DNA of 64,000 nucleotides from Sthenelais limicola. Its lineage: Eukaryota > Annelida > Polychaeta > Phyllodocida > Sigalionidae. The stretch covers positions 136,347,791-136,411,790 of the forward strand of contig OW804096.1 in NCBI GenBank assembly GCA_942159475.1. Direction: 5' to 3'. The position numbers and the translations under genes are program-made. Under the pieces are notes generated by a model that was not told the origin of the DNA, did no database searches, and saw only the letters and a program-made list of their open reading frames with translations. Numbering within the stretch: position 1 is the stretch's first letter; each line of letters starts with the position of its first letter. Below, piece after piece: positions 1 through 11,045 of this stretch.

Positions 1-240
1 AGGAGGAGGTGGAGGAGGAAGGAGGAGGTGGAGGAGGAGGAGGTGGAGGAGGAGGAGGAGGTGGAGGAGGGAGAGGAGGGAGAGGAGGTGGAGGAGGAGG
101 AGCAGGAGGAGGAGGAGGAGAAGAAGGAGGAGGAGGTGGAGGAGGAGGAGGAGCAGGAGCAGGAGGAGGAGGAGCAGGAGGAGGGAGGGAGGAGGGTGGT
201 GGAGGACGAGGAGGAGGAGGAGGAGGTGGAGGAAGAGGTC
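1..240. repeat. GGA-rich purine tract
   Basis: Almost pure purine strand built from irregular GGA and GGT triplets. It translates into poly-Gly or poly-Glu frames, which have no support as genes. The tract is open at the window edge. The following 190 bases (241-431) are ordinary unique sequence in which I see nothing. Confidence 0.9.
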
Positions 241-431
241 TTCCCCACTGCTTCCAGGGTGTGAGTAATTAGCTCATTAATGCTGTTTTATACAGCAGTC
301 AAGAGCAGCTCATGGGAGTAGCTCACTAAGGTAGCTTATGTAAGGTGTGAGCCATTTACATGTCAACAGCTGCACACCTCAGCCTGATAGACACACGTCA
401 TGCTAGGTAGCATACATATGGGTCTCTGCTT

Positions 432-1095
432 TATTATACCTTTCTAGTGGGTAATATGGAATCCCATAGGCTACAGCATTGGCGTTCATATCACATACAT
501 TGTGTGGTATTGCCTGTGTATTATACCTTTCTAGTGGGTAATATGGAATGCCATAGGCTACAGTATTGATGCTCATACCACATACAGTGTGGGATATGGC
601 CTGTGTATTAAACCTTTCTAGTGGGTAATATGGAATCCCATAGGCTACAGCACTACAGTGTGTAGTATGGCCTGTGTATTATACCTTTCTAGCATGTAAT
701 ACTGAATGCCATAGGATACAGCATTAGCGCTCATCTCACATACAGCATGTGGTATGGCCTGTGTATTATACCTTTCTAGTGGGTAATATGGAATGCCATA
801 GGCTACAGCATTGGCGTTCATATCACATACATTGTGTGGTATTGCCTGTGTATTATACCTTTCTAGTGGGCAGTATTGGAATGCCATAGGCTACAGCATT
901 GGCGCTCATACCACATACAGTGTCTGGTATGGCGTGTGTATCAAACATTTCTAGCGGGTAATATGGAATGACATAGGCTACAGTATTGGTGCTCATATCA
1001 CATACAGTGTGTGGTATGGCCAATGTATTATACCTTTCTAGCGGGTATATGGAGTGCCATAGGCTACAGCATTGGCGCTTCCATACCACATACAA
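432..1095. repeat. Minisatellite, about 88-bp unit, about 8 copies
   Basis: Tandem imperfect copies containing TATACCTTTCTAGTGGGTA, then ATGGAATGCCATAGGCTACAG, then a variable CATATCACATACA-GTGTGTGGTATGG stretch. One unit near 650-700 is shorter through an internal deletion. Minus-strand frames across it are repeat translations (YPLERYNTQAI motifs). Positions 1096-1306 after it are unique with no feature seen. Confidence 0.88.
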
Positions 1096-1306
1096 TCACT
1101 GAAATCATTACAAACACATGAAAAATTCATATCAGAGACAATTTAGAGATGAACTATATAGTCTTTGGATACAGGAGAAACACAAATATCCGCATCATGT
1201 TAGTTCATCTAAACTCAAATTGAACGATATGCATTTTGGTTTATAGCATCCTCCGATTCCTACTGCATGAATCAATGCTGAACTGCTAGCTGATTGTGCA
1301 GTATTA

Positions 1307-1543
1307 TGGGTCAGATTTCAGAAAATGTACGATTGGTAGCTGTACACATTTAGGTATATTCTGCCAAACTAGGGCCACAATTGTGTCAATACTAGGTAAC
1401 TTCGAGTATATTCGGCATCGCATTGATTCTAGCAATCTGTTTGGCTAAGTTGAACTGTTTTTAGACTTTATTTTCGTCTGAAATGTGTGTTATTTGAGAA
1501 GATTGGCGAAGTTGAATTGCACATTTTCTGAAAATCTGACCCA
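1307..1543. mobile_element. Non-autonomous TIR element, family 1 (MITE-like)
   Basis: The element starts TGGGTCAGATTTCAGAAAAT and ends with the inverse (ATTTTCTGAAAATCTGACCCA), giving terminal inverted repeats of about 25 bp. Both ends are flanked by TA, fitting a TA target-site duplication. At 237 bp with no coding capacity it fits a MITE. This is one of the cleanest copies of a family seen at least eight times here. The TA target suggests Tc1/mariner-type mobilisation; this is inference. Confidence 0.8.
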
Positions 1544-1923
1544 TAGATAATTTTGTCAGACACCCATATACACTCATTTTCGAAATAAAAGCAAAGTCAA
1601 TGTTCGACCGAAAACCTCTCCAAATAAAGAAAAGAAAAATATTATTTCAACATTCCTAAGGAAATTATGAGTTTAACGGGTTTTAAACCATATATTTTCC
1701 TAAACCTCAATTTTCTAAATGTACACACAATTTTTCAAACTTGAAATACATAAACATTAATAACAAATTAAATAACAAAAAATACAACCTTCACATTAAA
1801 TCTACATCTAAATTCTTCAACTATTGAATTCACACATTTTACCCATTAACATTACATGTTATTTGACATGTTAGTTAATCATGCTACCACTCTGTGAAGC
1901 CCCTTTAAACACGGGAAGGGATA
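1544..1923. other. AT-rich unique sequence, nothing recognised
   Basis: About 380 bp of AT-rich DNA between two family 1 elements. No ORF, RNA fold or repeat was recognised. Confidence 0.6.
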
Positions 1924-2161
1924 TTGGGTCAGATTTTCAGAAAATGTACAATTGGCAGCTGTACACATTTAGTAAATTCTGCTAAATTAGGCTGCAATTT
2001 GGTCAATACTCGGTAAATTCGAGTATATTCTGCATTGCATTGATTCTAGCAATCTGTTTGGTTAGGTTGAACTGTATTTTGAACTTTTTTTTTCATCTGA
2101 AATTTGGGTTATTTGAGAGAATTGGTGAAAGTAAATTGTACATTTTCCGAAAATATGTCCC
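1924..2161. mobile_element. TIR element, family 1
   Basis: Begins TTGGGTCAGATTTTCAGAAA and ends CATTTTCCGAAAATATGTCCC, an inverted repeat with a few mismatches. TA lies on each side. The internal sequence matches the element at 1307 throughout (TACACATTTAG, GCATTGCATTGATTCTAGCA and GGGTTATTTGAG blocks). Confidence 0.8.
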
Positions 2162-2499
2162 TATTGTAGACTCCATGCTGTACACTCATTCCAACTTCTA
2201 GATTCCACATATTGAACTTTTATGAGGGATTCCTCTACTTAATGTTGGCCCACCTGCCCTATACTGAAGGTTCAGGGTAGAGGTAGAGCCTATAAATAGC
2301 CCCAGGGTCTGTAGGTGTTGTGCCCATGCCAAACCCTCAATGTAAGATGCTCGGGAGCATATGGGAGCTGCTCTTTTGCTATTGGCAACTGCTCAGGGTT
2401 ACCCTTTAGGCATTATATGGGGCCAGGTGTGGGACAATGTACAATCGGCAGGTTTATACAGCCACTGAATTATGCTGAATCAGATTATATGGCGGTCCT
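2162..2499. other. Unique sequence, no gene recognised
   Basis: Mixed-composition DNA with a short open frame (112 codons starting at 2315) that runs into the TC-rich interspersed repeat and looks fortuitous. A short stretch near 2439-2490 resembles the left part of a family 1 element. Confidence 0.5.
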
Positions 2500-2679
2500 T
2501 GGTATGGACATAAAGTGCCTTTCTGTCTCTCTTTTCTCTGTCTCTCTCTCCCTTCTTCTCTATCTCTGTTTCCTGGGTATGAACATAAACTGCCTGCCTC
2601 TCAGCTCTCCTGCCCTTGATATAATCATATTAAATGTGTTGATAAGGGCGTAAAGCAACCAATCTAACTAACTAACTCA
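2500..2679 (+). mobile_element. Short interspersed repeat with CTAA/CTCA tail
   Basis: Order of blocks: GGTATGGACATAAAGTGCCT, a TC-rich linker, CTGGGTATGAACATAAACTGCC, CTCAGCTCTCCTGCCCTTGATA, GTGTTGATAAGGGCGTAAAGC, then a CTAA run. The same order recurs at 4239, 14591 (minus), 21537 and 21949 (minus), so it is a dispersed family. The microsatellite tail suggests a SINE-like element. I cannot see a clear pol III promoter in the head. Confidence 0.7.
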
Positions 2680-2705
2680 GAATATATATGTAATGTTACG
2701 GAAAG

Positions 2706-3568
2706 ATGAGTCACAAGTCGCAAAAAATGGATTTTGAGATATCATTATATTTGAAAAGATGATATGAGGTCAAGCCGATTCCAATGATAGTAAACACTTG
2801 GAAAACTATAAGTATTTCTATATTTTAAGTTTGATATTTTTATTTTTGAAAAAGAAGTTTGCAGTATTTTTTGATCGACAATTACTAGTAAAATAGATTA
2901 GATTTAGATTTTAAAAATATTTTATTCAGGTCATTGAACATTTCCATACATATAGCACGAATATTCTCAGGACAGCCTGAATTCCGACGAAAAGTTTTAC
3001 AAAAAGCGAGAGTGATTACATAAATTAGTCGTTATCATTATAATTATGCAATTTAAAGTCAATTTTACATGATACATGATTAGGTACATGATTTCTGTAT
3101 ATCATAGTACAATTATGCATATTCAAAGGTACAATACAATATAAAAACAGTTGCCCTTACTCTGTAAACAATGTGAGTGTGTGAGTTAAGAAGCTAATAA
3201 AAGAACAGAACAGGTATAATTTCTACAGACGCCGTGCTCTTTTATATTAACCATTAATAATCGTAGAATTTTTAGCCATAATTGTACATCATTTCAGAGC
3301 TGTGTCTATGACTTAACATTACACAAGGCAGTACAGGTGTTTCAATGGTATGTTAACGAAAGCAACCTATACACGACTTAGCGTAATATATAAGCTAAAT
3401 GTACTCTGTGGGATGACCTTAGAAATGAAGGGATATATTTAATACACTGTCTTGAAATTGTGTACATGTATTCATGCTATTATCACCCAAAAAAGTGAGA
3501 ATATTCCAAAAAGAGATCCTATAAATGAATCACATTGAAAAATCTCCATTTTGCGACTTGTGACTCAT
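2706..3568. mobile_element. TIR element, family 2 (863 bp)
   Basis: Left end ATGAGTCACAAGTCGCAAAA at 2706 is matched by its inverse TTTTGCGACTTGTGACTCAT at the right end (to 3568), a terminal inverted repeat of about 24 bp. The interior is AT-rich and non-coding. Related copies are recognised at about 22543-22976 and, inverted, at about 13060-13420. No target duplication is clear. Confidence 0.72.
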
Positions 3569-3576
3569 TTTCCTGT

Positions 3577-3890
3577 GACACATCTAAATATGTTTGTATG
3601 TATTTCACCCATGTCAAAAGAAAAGAAATTTATCAATTTTTTTAAAGTTTACCTGTTGAACCCATTTGGAGTTCAGAAAGTGGTTGGAATAACTAAATAC
3701 TTCGAGGCATTTCTGCTAAATCAGCCCAAATCAGATAAATATGTGTACATGTCCAAGTATCTTTGCTATTTCGCTGATTCAAAAGATCTGTTCGGTTATG
3801 TTGTACTGTATTTAGAACCTCATTGCTGTCTTATATTTGGGTTATTTGAGAGGATTGGTGAAGGTGAATTGTACATTTTCTGACAAACGA
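3577..3890. mobile_element. Diverged family 1 element
   Basis: The right part GGGTTATTTGAGAGGATTGG followed by GAATTGTACATTTTCTG matches family 1. The left end is diverged and abuts the family 2 element, suggesting nested or adjacent insertion. The 110-codon frame across it is fortuitous. Confidence 0.55.
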
Positions 3891-4106
3891 ACTCATAGGT
3901 ATATCTCTCTCTGACCCTACCCTGCTTTTTAATATCGAAGAGCAAGGTTGGAAGGGTGGGCATATCTACCCTCATCTCTCACAGGGGTGCTTTGATCTTC
4001 AACATCTTAATCGTATCGTTACTCATACTGCTTGGTGTCAAAATCGTAATCGTATCGTTAAAACGTGAATAATGTGCTAATGTAAAATAGTGAACCTCCA
4101 TTGTCC

Positions 4107-4242
4107 CCCTTTATTTTCACATTTTCTTCCATTCTTTTCCAATCCATATAAAAGTCATTTGACCAAAACGTTGGAGGATTCTGTCTGGTTGTTTTTGCTA
4201 TAGCCTAGGACTTCTAAAACATCCTTATTCGTATTTGGAGGT
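4107..4242. repeat. Dispersed repeat, copy 1 of 2
   Basis: Blocks such as TTCCATTCTTTTCCAA, TTTTTGCTATAG and ACTTCTAAAACATCCT also occur in the same order at 19475-19602. Family unknown. The preceding unique stretch 3891-4106 holds no recognised feature. Confidence 0.55.
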
Positions 4243-4556
4243 CTCTCTCCCCCTTCTTCTCTATCTCTATTTCCTGGGTATGACCTTAAACTGCCTCCCT
4301 CTCAGCTCTCCCGCCCTTGATAGAACCATATTAAATGTGTTGATAAGGGTGTAAAGCAACCAACCTCACTCACTCACTCACTCCCTCTCAGCTCTCCCGC
4401 CCTTGATAGAACCATATTAAATGTGTTGATAAGGGTGTAAAGCAACCAACCTCACTCACTCACTCCCTCTCAGCTCTCCCGCCCTTGATAGAACCGTATT
4501 CAATGTGTTGATAAGGGCGTAAAGCAACCACTCACTCACTCACTCACTCCCTCTCA
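4239..4556 (+). repeat. Interspersed-repeat 3' end, three tandem copies
   Basis: The block CTCCCTCTCAGCTCTCCCGC to GTGTAAAGCAACC plus a CTCA run is repeated three times at about 84 bp. This is the 3' half of the short interspersed family at 2500, apparently expanded in tandem through its microsatellite tail. Confidence 0.8.
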
Positions 4557-4960
4557 CTTCCCCTCCTCTCTCTCTCTCTCGCTGCCCACTCTCTTTTCTC
4601 TATCTCTTCCCTTCCCCTCTTTTGCTATCACTATACCTCTCTCATCCTTCTGTCTCCTATCATTCGCTTCTCTCCTCCCTCCCCATCTTCGTCTCCCTTG
4701 TTCTCCCCCCCCCCTATCCTCTTCCCTCTCCTCCCTTTCTCTTTCTCCTCCCTCACACCCTCTCTTCTTTCTTTGTCCCTCTACCCCTATCCCTCTCTCT
4801 GTCCTCTCTCTTTCTCTCTCCCTCTCTCTCTGTCTCCCTCTCTCTCTCTCTCTCCTCTGTCTCCCTCTCTCTCTCTCTCTGTCTCCCTCTCCTCTCTTTC
4901 TTTCTCTTGCTCCCTCTCTCTCCTTTCTCTCTTTCTCTCTCCCTGTTCTATTTCTTGCAT
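4557..4960. repeat. TC-rich pyrimidine tract
   Basis: Degenerate (TC)n/(TCCC)n. It gives Ser/Leu-rich frames on plus and Arg/Glu-rich frames on minus, none of them credible genes. Positions 4961-5524 after it are unique with only a short uninformative open frame (5398). Confidence 0.9.
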
Positions 4961-5524
4961 TCGACTCCAATCTCTACATCCTCGCTCCCCACCGTGTAAC
5001 ACCCTTTCAATGACTGTTAATGACTATGATCCTTCCCCAACACAATACAAATAACACCTTGCACATTCACTAAAAATAGTACCAGCAGTTTTCAGCAGCA
5101 GAATACTTTCACTCTGAAAATGTTATCAACATTTTGATTTGCCCATCAATAATTCAGAGCAAGAAAAACATTGCCAACCGCCAGCAAATCGTTGTAAATC
5201 CATTTTAATTGGGACTAAAATGTTTTTAGATATTGCTTAATTCAGCATTGGTAATGGTTACATGAAGGTTGGGAAGGAGAAAGCTACTCGAGTCTAAAGC
5301 GTTTTACACTGGGTAGAATTCAGTTCACTGGGAATTGAGTGTTTTTAGAAGGGCTTCAGCCGATCGTTAGCTTAAAAATGGGAGAGTTTTTAAAGATTTG
5401 ATGGAGTTTAAGTTCTTTTTGGAACTTGTGGACGGAAAGTTGGTTGGTGAGGCAGTGGTTGATGTAATCTGCATGGGAAGCTGGGAGTATTTGTTTAGAG
5501 AGACTACTGGGGCTGGGTGGATGA

Positions 5525-5581
5525 GGGGGAGGGGGAGGATGGGGGGAGGTGGAGGAGGAGCAGGAGGAGGAAGAGGAGAAG

Positions 5582-5613
<32 letters not shown>

Positions 5614-6068
5614 GAAGAAGGAGGAGGAGGAGGAGGAGGAGGATGACGAGGAAGAGAATTTTAGAAGAGAATTTTAGAAGAAGAAGAACAAGAAGGAGGA
5701 GTAGGAGAAGAAGGAGGAGGACGAGGAAAAGCAGAAGGAGAAAAAGTGGAAGAAGAAGGAGGTAGGGGAGCAGGAAGAAGAAGAAGTGGGGGAGCAGAAG
5801 TAAAATGATGACGAGTAGGAGGAGCAGGAGAAGGAGGGGGAGCAAGAGGAGGTGTAGGAGGAGCAGGAGAAGGAGGGGGAGCAAGAGGAGGTGTAGGAGG
5901 AGCAGGAGAAGGAGGGGGAGCAAGAGGAGGTGTAGGAGGAGCAGGAGAAGGAGGGGGAGCAAGAGGAGGTGTAGGAGGAAGGAGAATGAGGAGGAGGAGA
6001 ATGAGGGGGAGCAAGAGGAGGTGTAGGAGGAAGCAGAATGAGGAGGAGGAGGAGGAGGAGGAGGAGCC
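5525..6068. repeat. GGA/GAA purine tract with embedded 39-bp repeat
   Basis: A long purine strand. Between about 5815 and 5970 it contains four near-perfect tandem copies of a 39-bp unit beginning GTGTAGGAGGAGCAGGAGAA and ending GCAAGAGGAG, followed by decaying versions to 6068. Translation gives repetitive Arg/Ser or Pro/Ala frames. Confidence 0.88.
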
Positions 6069-6384
6069 TGGAGGGGCCATGGACACCAAAAGCAGAACTC
6101 GCCGGCGGGGGAACATAATATATAAATGACTAGCTAGAGGACTATACACAGAGCTATACACCTGCCCCTCTACAGTAACCCCACCCACCCAGTGCCAGAA
6201 CCACACTGCTTAAAGCACACCATAGCCAACTCTTTAACCTTTAACCCTATCCACTCCCTTGTTAATTACAGCCCAGCAGGCACTTACTGTCTAGTTAAAA
6301 CCTTCTCCACCCGAGAGGTAGCATAGCACACTTGGGGGAAGTAGCCAACAAACTTACAATCGACAGCTCTATAGCTTCAGTAAA
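6069..6384. other. Unique sequence, nothing recognised
   Basis: About 316 bp of mixed composition between a purine tract and a family 1 fragment. No gene or RNA recognised. Confidence 0.5.
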
Positions 6385-6478
6385 TGGGTAAGATTTTCAG
6401 AAAATGTACAATTCAACTTCACCAATTCTCTCAAATAACACAAATTTCAGACGAAAATAAAGTTCAAAATACGGCATG
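6385..6478 (-). mobile_element. Family 1 TIR element, end fragment
   Basis: GGGTAAGATTTTCAGAAAAT then the reverse complement of the family 1 right-hand interior (CTCTCAAATAACACAAATTTCAGACGAAAATAAAG). The other end is absent, so this is a truncated copy in inverted orientation. Positions 6479-6727 are unique. Confidence 0.65.
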
Positions 6479-6727
6479 ACATCATTACGATTTCGTTTAA
6501 ATTCTCTTCTAATTCCCAGTGGCTTTCCCAGGCTATAATTAGAGTGTAGAGATCCATGATTATAAAGGGCTTCAAAATCACATTTTCACCCCAGATACCT
6601 CCACAAAGCACATTTATTGTCCTCAGAGCAGAAAAACGGCTGGTAAAATCCCAGATTCCAAGAACATAATCCACAAAAAATCACCGTTTCACGTTTCTTA
6701 TATAGATAGCAAGTTGAAGTACTAACT

Positions 6728-7430
6728 ACCAGAGGCGCATGCCACACCCCCTCACACACACACCAGGCTGTGTGGGAGGAGCGGGTGGGGGATGCATACC
6801 ACACCCCCTCACACACACACCAGGCTATAGAGAATAGACTAGGGGCTGGGGGAGGAGTCTACGTGTGGTGGGAGGAGTGGGTGAGGGATGAGGCATTGGG
6901 GACGGGTACAACTGATAACCTTAAGCCTCTAAGTTGAAGTACTGGGGGAGGAGTCTATGTGTGGTGGGAGGAGCCGGTGAGGGATGCATGCCACACCCCC
7001 TCACACACACACCAGGCTATAGAGAATAGACTAGGGGCTGGGGGAGGAGTCTATGTGTGGTGGGAGGAGTGGGTGAGGGATGCATGCCACACCCCCTCAC
7101 ACACACACCAGGCTATAGAGAATAGACTAGGGGCTGGGGGAGGAGTCTACGTGTGGTGGGAGGAGCAGGTGAGGGATGCACGCCACACCCCCTCACCCCC
7201 CTCACACACACACCAGGCTATAGAGAATAGACTAGGGGCTGGGGGAGGAGTCTACGTGTGGTGGGAGGAGCGGGTGAGGGATGCATGCCATACCACACCC
7301 CCTCACCCTCACACACACCAGGCTATAGAGAATAGACTAGGGGCTGGGGGAGGAGTCTATGTGTGGTGGGAGGAGCCGGTGAGGGATGAGGCATTGGGGA
7401 CGGGTAGAACTGATAACCTTAAGCCTCTCT
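6728..7430. repeat. Minisatellite, about 97-bp unit, about 6-7 copies
   Basis: Units contain CCACACCCCCTCACACACAC, CAGGCTATAGAGAATAGACT, GGGGCTGGGGGAGGAGTCTA and GTGTGGTGGGAGGAGCGGGT. A separate block (GAGGCATTGGGGACGGGTA to TTAAGCCTCT) appears after the second unit and again at the end, so the array has an internal duplication. A 169-codon frame through it is a repeat translation. Confidence 0.88.
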
Positions 7431-7436
7431 ATAGAA

Positions 7437-8235
7437 GTAGGGGGAGGGAGGGGGAGGAGGGGTGGTAGTGGAGGGGGTGGAGAAGACGGTGGAGGGGGAG
7501 GAGGAAGAGGAGGTGGAGGAGGAGGAGTAGGAGGAGGAGGAGTAGGAGGAGGAGAAGAAGGAAGAGGAGAGGGAGGAGGAGGAGGAGGAGGAGGAAAAGG
7601 AGAGGTGGTGGAGGGAGAGAAGGGGGAGGGCAGGAGGAGTGGTGGTGGAGGAGAAGGTGGGGTAGGAGTAGGAGGAGGAAGGGGAGGAGGGGAGGAGAAG
7701 AAGTGGTTAGGAGGAGGAGGAAGGGGAGGAGGAGAAGGAGAAGGTGGGGTAGGAGTAGGAGAGGGAAGGGGAGTAGGAGGAAAAGTGGTATGGAGAAGGA
7801 GGTGGAAGGGAGGAGGGAAAGGAGGACAATGGGGAGGAGCAGTTAGTGGTGGAGGAGGAGAAAGGGGAGGGCGAGGAGCATAATGAAGGAGCAGGACGAG
7901 GGGGAGGAGGAGCAGCAGCAGGAGAAGGACAAGTAGGAGGAGGGGAAGAGGAGGAGAAGTAGGAGGAGGAGGAGAAGGAGGAGCAGGAGGAGCAGAAGGA
8001 GGGGAAGAGGAGGAGTAGGAGAAGGAGGAGCAGGAGCAGGAGGAGGAGGAGGAGGAGGAGGAGGAGGAGGAGAAGTAGGAGGAGGAGGAGAAGTAGGAGG
8101 AGGAGGAGGAGAAGTAGGAGGAGGGGAAGAGGAGAAGTAGGAGGAGGAGGAGGAGAAGGAGGAGGAGGAGGAGCATAATGCAGAAGGAGCAGGAGAAGAA
8201 CTTGGAAGAGGAGAAGACAGAGAAGAAGGAGATTA
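7437..8235. repeat. GGA-rich purine tract, about 800 bp
   Basis: Nearly uninterrupted purine strand of GGA/GAA/GTA units. Minus-strand frames are Pro/Ser/Leu homopolymer-like and are rejected as genes. Confidence 0.92.
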
Positions 8236-8318
8236 ACAAGTAGAACAATTACACAACACAACAAGACATGCACTCCTCCACCACCACCTCCTCCCCTCAC
8301 TCACACTCCCTCACTACA

Positions 8319-8552
8319 TGGGTCAGATTTTCAGAAAATGTACAATTGGCAGATGTATACATTTAGGAAATGCTCCTAAATTAGGCTGGAAAATGAAGAA
8401 TACCGGGTATATCTGAGTATATTTGGTGTCACCTTGATTTAAAGTATCAGTTTTCTTATGTTAAACTGCATTTTGAAGCTCATTTTTTTCTTAAATGTGG
8501 GTTATTTGAGAGGATGGGTGAAGACGAATTGTACATTTTCTGAAAATCTCAC
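8319..8552. mobile_element. TIR element, family 1
   Basis: Starts TGGGTCAGATTTTCAGAAAA and ends TGTACATTTTCTGAAAATCTC, with the family interior. The right terminus has lost the final GACCC. Positions 8553-8804 following are unique. Confidence 0.75.
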
Positions 8553-8804
8553 TACATCATCCCATACAAACCCCGCACACAGTTAACACAAGCTAATCAG
8601 GCCCGCCATTGTACTCTGCCTTCAGTGCCCACATCACTCCCTCTTTACCTCATCGCTTCAACTGATAGCCGCAGAATAGAGTCTCCCAGGAGTAAAAACC
8701 TCTTTAGATGAGGAAGCGGGGATCCTGACATTTTCAGAAATTGATAGTCAATTCAGCGGGATCAACCCAAGTTGGGAGGTTGGATCGTTAGATAAAATCA
8801 GGCG

Positions 8805-8995
8805 TGCTCTCTCTAGAACTGCCTCTGTTCTCTCTGACTCTCTCTTCTCTGTTGTGCCTCTCTGTCTGTGTCTATGTGTGTGTCTCTCTCTTTTTCTCAC
8901 TCCCTTTAAAATTCTCTCTCTCTCTCTCTGTTTCTCTCTCTGTTTCTCTCTCTCTGTGTTTCTCTCAGTCTCTCTCTCCTCTCCCTCTCTTGTGC

Positions 8996-9026
<31 letters not shown>

Positions 9027-9335
9027 TCTCATGCCTCTCTCCCACGCTCTTTCGTTCACTCTCTCCTCTCTCTCCCTTGCCCCTCTCTCCCTCCCTCTCT
9101 CTCTGTCTCTCTCTCTCCCTCTCTTGTGCCTCTCTCCCTCCCTCTCTCTCTTCTCTTTCTGTGTCTCTTCTCTCTGTGTCTCCCCTCTCTCCTTCTCTCT
9201 CCCCCCTCTCTCTGTGTCTCTGTCTCTCCCTCTCTCTGTGTCTCTCTCTCTCCCTCTCTTGTGCCTCCCTCCCTCTCTCTCTCTCCCTCTCCCTCTCTCT
9301 CTCCCTCACTTGTGCCTCTCTCTCTCTCTCTCTGT
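8805..9335. repeat. (TC)n-rich tract
   Basis: Mostly TCTC with occasional TGTG and CTTGTGCCTC blocks, the latter recurring irregularly. No gene. The following 9336-9545 is unique; near 9480-9520 there is a weakly tRNA-like stretch (GCAGTGATTTAAAGTGCTCGA), too degenerate to call. Confidence 0.9.
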
Positions 9336-9545
9336 GGGGTCTATATTGAACTGTAAATCAGCTTAGATGGGTAGGATGTGTAGAGATGAGATAAGGCAGG
9401 AATAATAACCGAGGTCACGGGAGAGTCATGGATCACTCTAATGGTCTAATATTGTGGAATAAAGTTAACAAGGAATAGACTGCGGTGGAGCAGTGATTTA
9501 AAGTGCTCGATCCTGAAGGTCAATAAATAGGGCACAATGAACTTC

Positions 9546-9935
9546 CTCTCTCCAATAGATGGTAGTAAACTAGTCCGTAGTATTTAGATTTATTTAAATT
9601 ATCATATTACATTAGTCGATGGTGGTATACCACCCCAGGAGGTGCTGTAGGTGCTGAACTAAACAGCCTAGTAAAGCATAATACAACAATAGCTGGTAGT
9701 ATACTACACCAGGAGTTAGTGGAAGACCAGTTATAGGAGCTGAACTAAACAGCCTGGTAAACTATCATACTACAATAGATGGTAGTATACTACCCCAGGA
9801 GTTAGTGGAAGACCAGCTATAGGAGCTGCACTAAATATCCTGGCACAACATCATACAACAATAGATGGTAGTATACTACCCCAGGAGTTAATGGAAACCA
9901 GCTATAAGATCCGAACTAGACCACCTTTTAAAATA
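9546..9935. repeat. Palindrome-bearing minisatellite, block A
   Basis: About 88-bp units with AATAGATGGTAGTATACTACC, CCAGGAGTTAGTGGAAGACC, AGCTATAGGAGCTGAACTAA and CAGCCTGGTAAA. Each unit centres on the 14-bp palindrome GGTAGTATACTACC. One unit (9620-9633) reads GGTGGTATACCACC, a symmetrical pair of changes. The same repeat resumes at 10590. Confidence 0.85.
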
Positions 9936-10589
9936 TCAAAATATGAAATATAACTGTACCACATTCTCAAAAATGCATGCCAATGCATCTTAGATTTGAA
10001 AGTGATTTCAGTATACATGGGTGCATCTGTTTATACTAATTTCTCAATATGCTGGAAAATAATAATTAAAACCTGCTCCATGCAGTGAGACCCTGTGAAG
10101 CATGGGTTGCAGATAGTGATGTGTGATAATACTCCCACCGGGCAACTTTTATAGTCAGAAATTGATTTCTCTGACATCATTAGCCTCATTAATCCCTGGT
10201 CCACACGCAGGGAGACATCAATTTCTAGAGAGATGTGGGAGATTATGGAAAGGCTCTATGAGAGAACGATCCATCCGCAATAAAATATTTGAATATTTAA
10301 ATTCCAATAATTTATTCGCAATAAAAAAAGAACCGCATTGTACGTTTTATTGTGAACCTTTAATCTAAGAAATAAAAAAAGGAGTTTAGAACTCAATTGA
10401 AGGAATATTCATCCTCAAACATGTCAGGAACCCGTTGCTCCGTTTTCTCACTAACTATTTCTCCATACATTTCCAAGCAACCAAGGGTGAATTGACCAAC
10501 CTGATCCTATAGCAGCATATATCTGCATCAACACTCACCTACAAGCAAAAACAACACATTCATTAGGTTTATGTACATACAATATTATA
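9936..10589. other. Unique sequence splitting the palindrome minisatellite
   Basis: About 650 bp with no repeat relation to its flanks. An 81-codon frame from 10123 has no recognised domain. It may be an insertion into, or a separation of, one original array. Confidence 0.5.
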
Positions 10590-11045
10590 CAATAGATGGT
10601 AGTATACTACCCCAGGAGTTAGTGGAAGACCAGCTATAGGAGCTGAACTAAATAGCCTGGTAAAACATCATACAACAATAGATGGTAGTATACTACCCCA
10701 GAAGTTAGTGGAAGACCAGCTATAGGAGCTGAAGTAAACACCCTGGTAAAAATCATATAACAATAGATGGTAGTTTACTACCCCAGGAGTTAGTGTAAGA
10801 CCAGCTATAGGAGCTGCACTAAACAGCCTGGTAAAACATCATACAACAATAGACGGTAGTATACTATCCAGGAGTTAGTGGAAGACCAGCTATAGGAGTT
10901 GAACTAAACAGCCTGGTAAAACATCAATAGATACAATAGATGGTAGTATACTACCCCATGGGTTAGTGGAAGACTAGCTATAAGGGCTGGACTAAACAGT
11001 CTGGTAAACATCAATAGATACAATAGATGGTAGTATACTACCCCA
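10590..11045. repeat. Palindrome-bearing minisatellite, block B
   Basis: Five to six further copies of the 9546 unit. Most keep GGTAGTATACTACC. One has a broken centre (GGTAGTTTACTACC near 10770) and one has lost the last arm base. Confidence 0.85.

Noticed and set aside
6959..7468. 169-codon repetitive protein
   Set aside because: The frame follows a 97-bp minisatellite with a frame-compatible unit pattern; no start context, splice evidence or recognised family.
7337..8300. Long Pro/Ser/Leu minus-strand frames (up to 303 codons)
   Set aside because: They are translations of an almost pure GGA/GAA tract. Length comes from the absence of stop codons in that composition.
9480..9530. tRNA-derived SINE head
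   Set aside because: Only a loose A-box resemblance (GCAGTGATTTAAAGTGCTCGA), no B box, and no second copy noticed.
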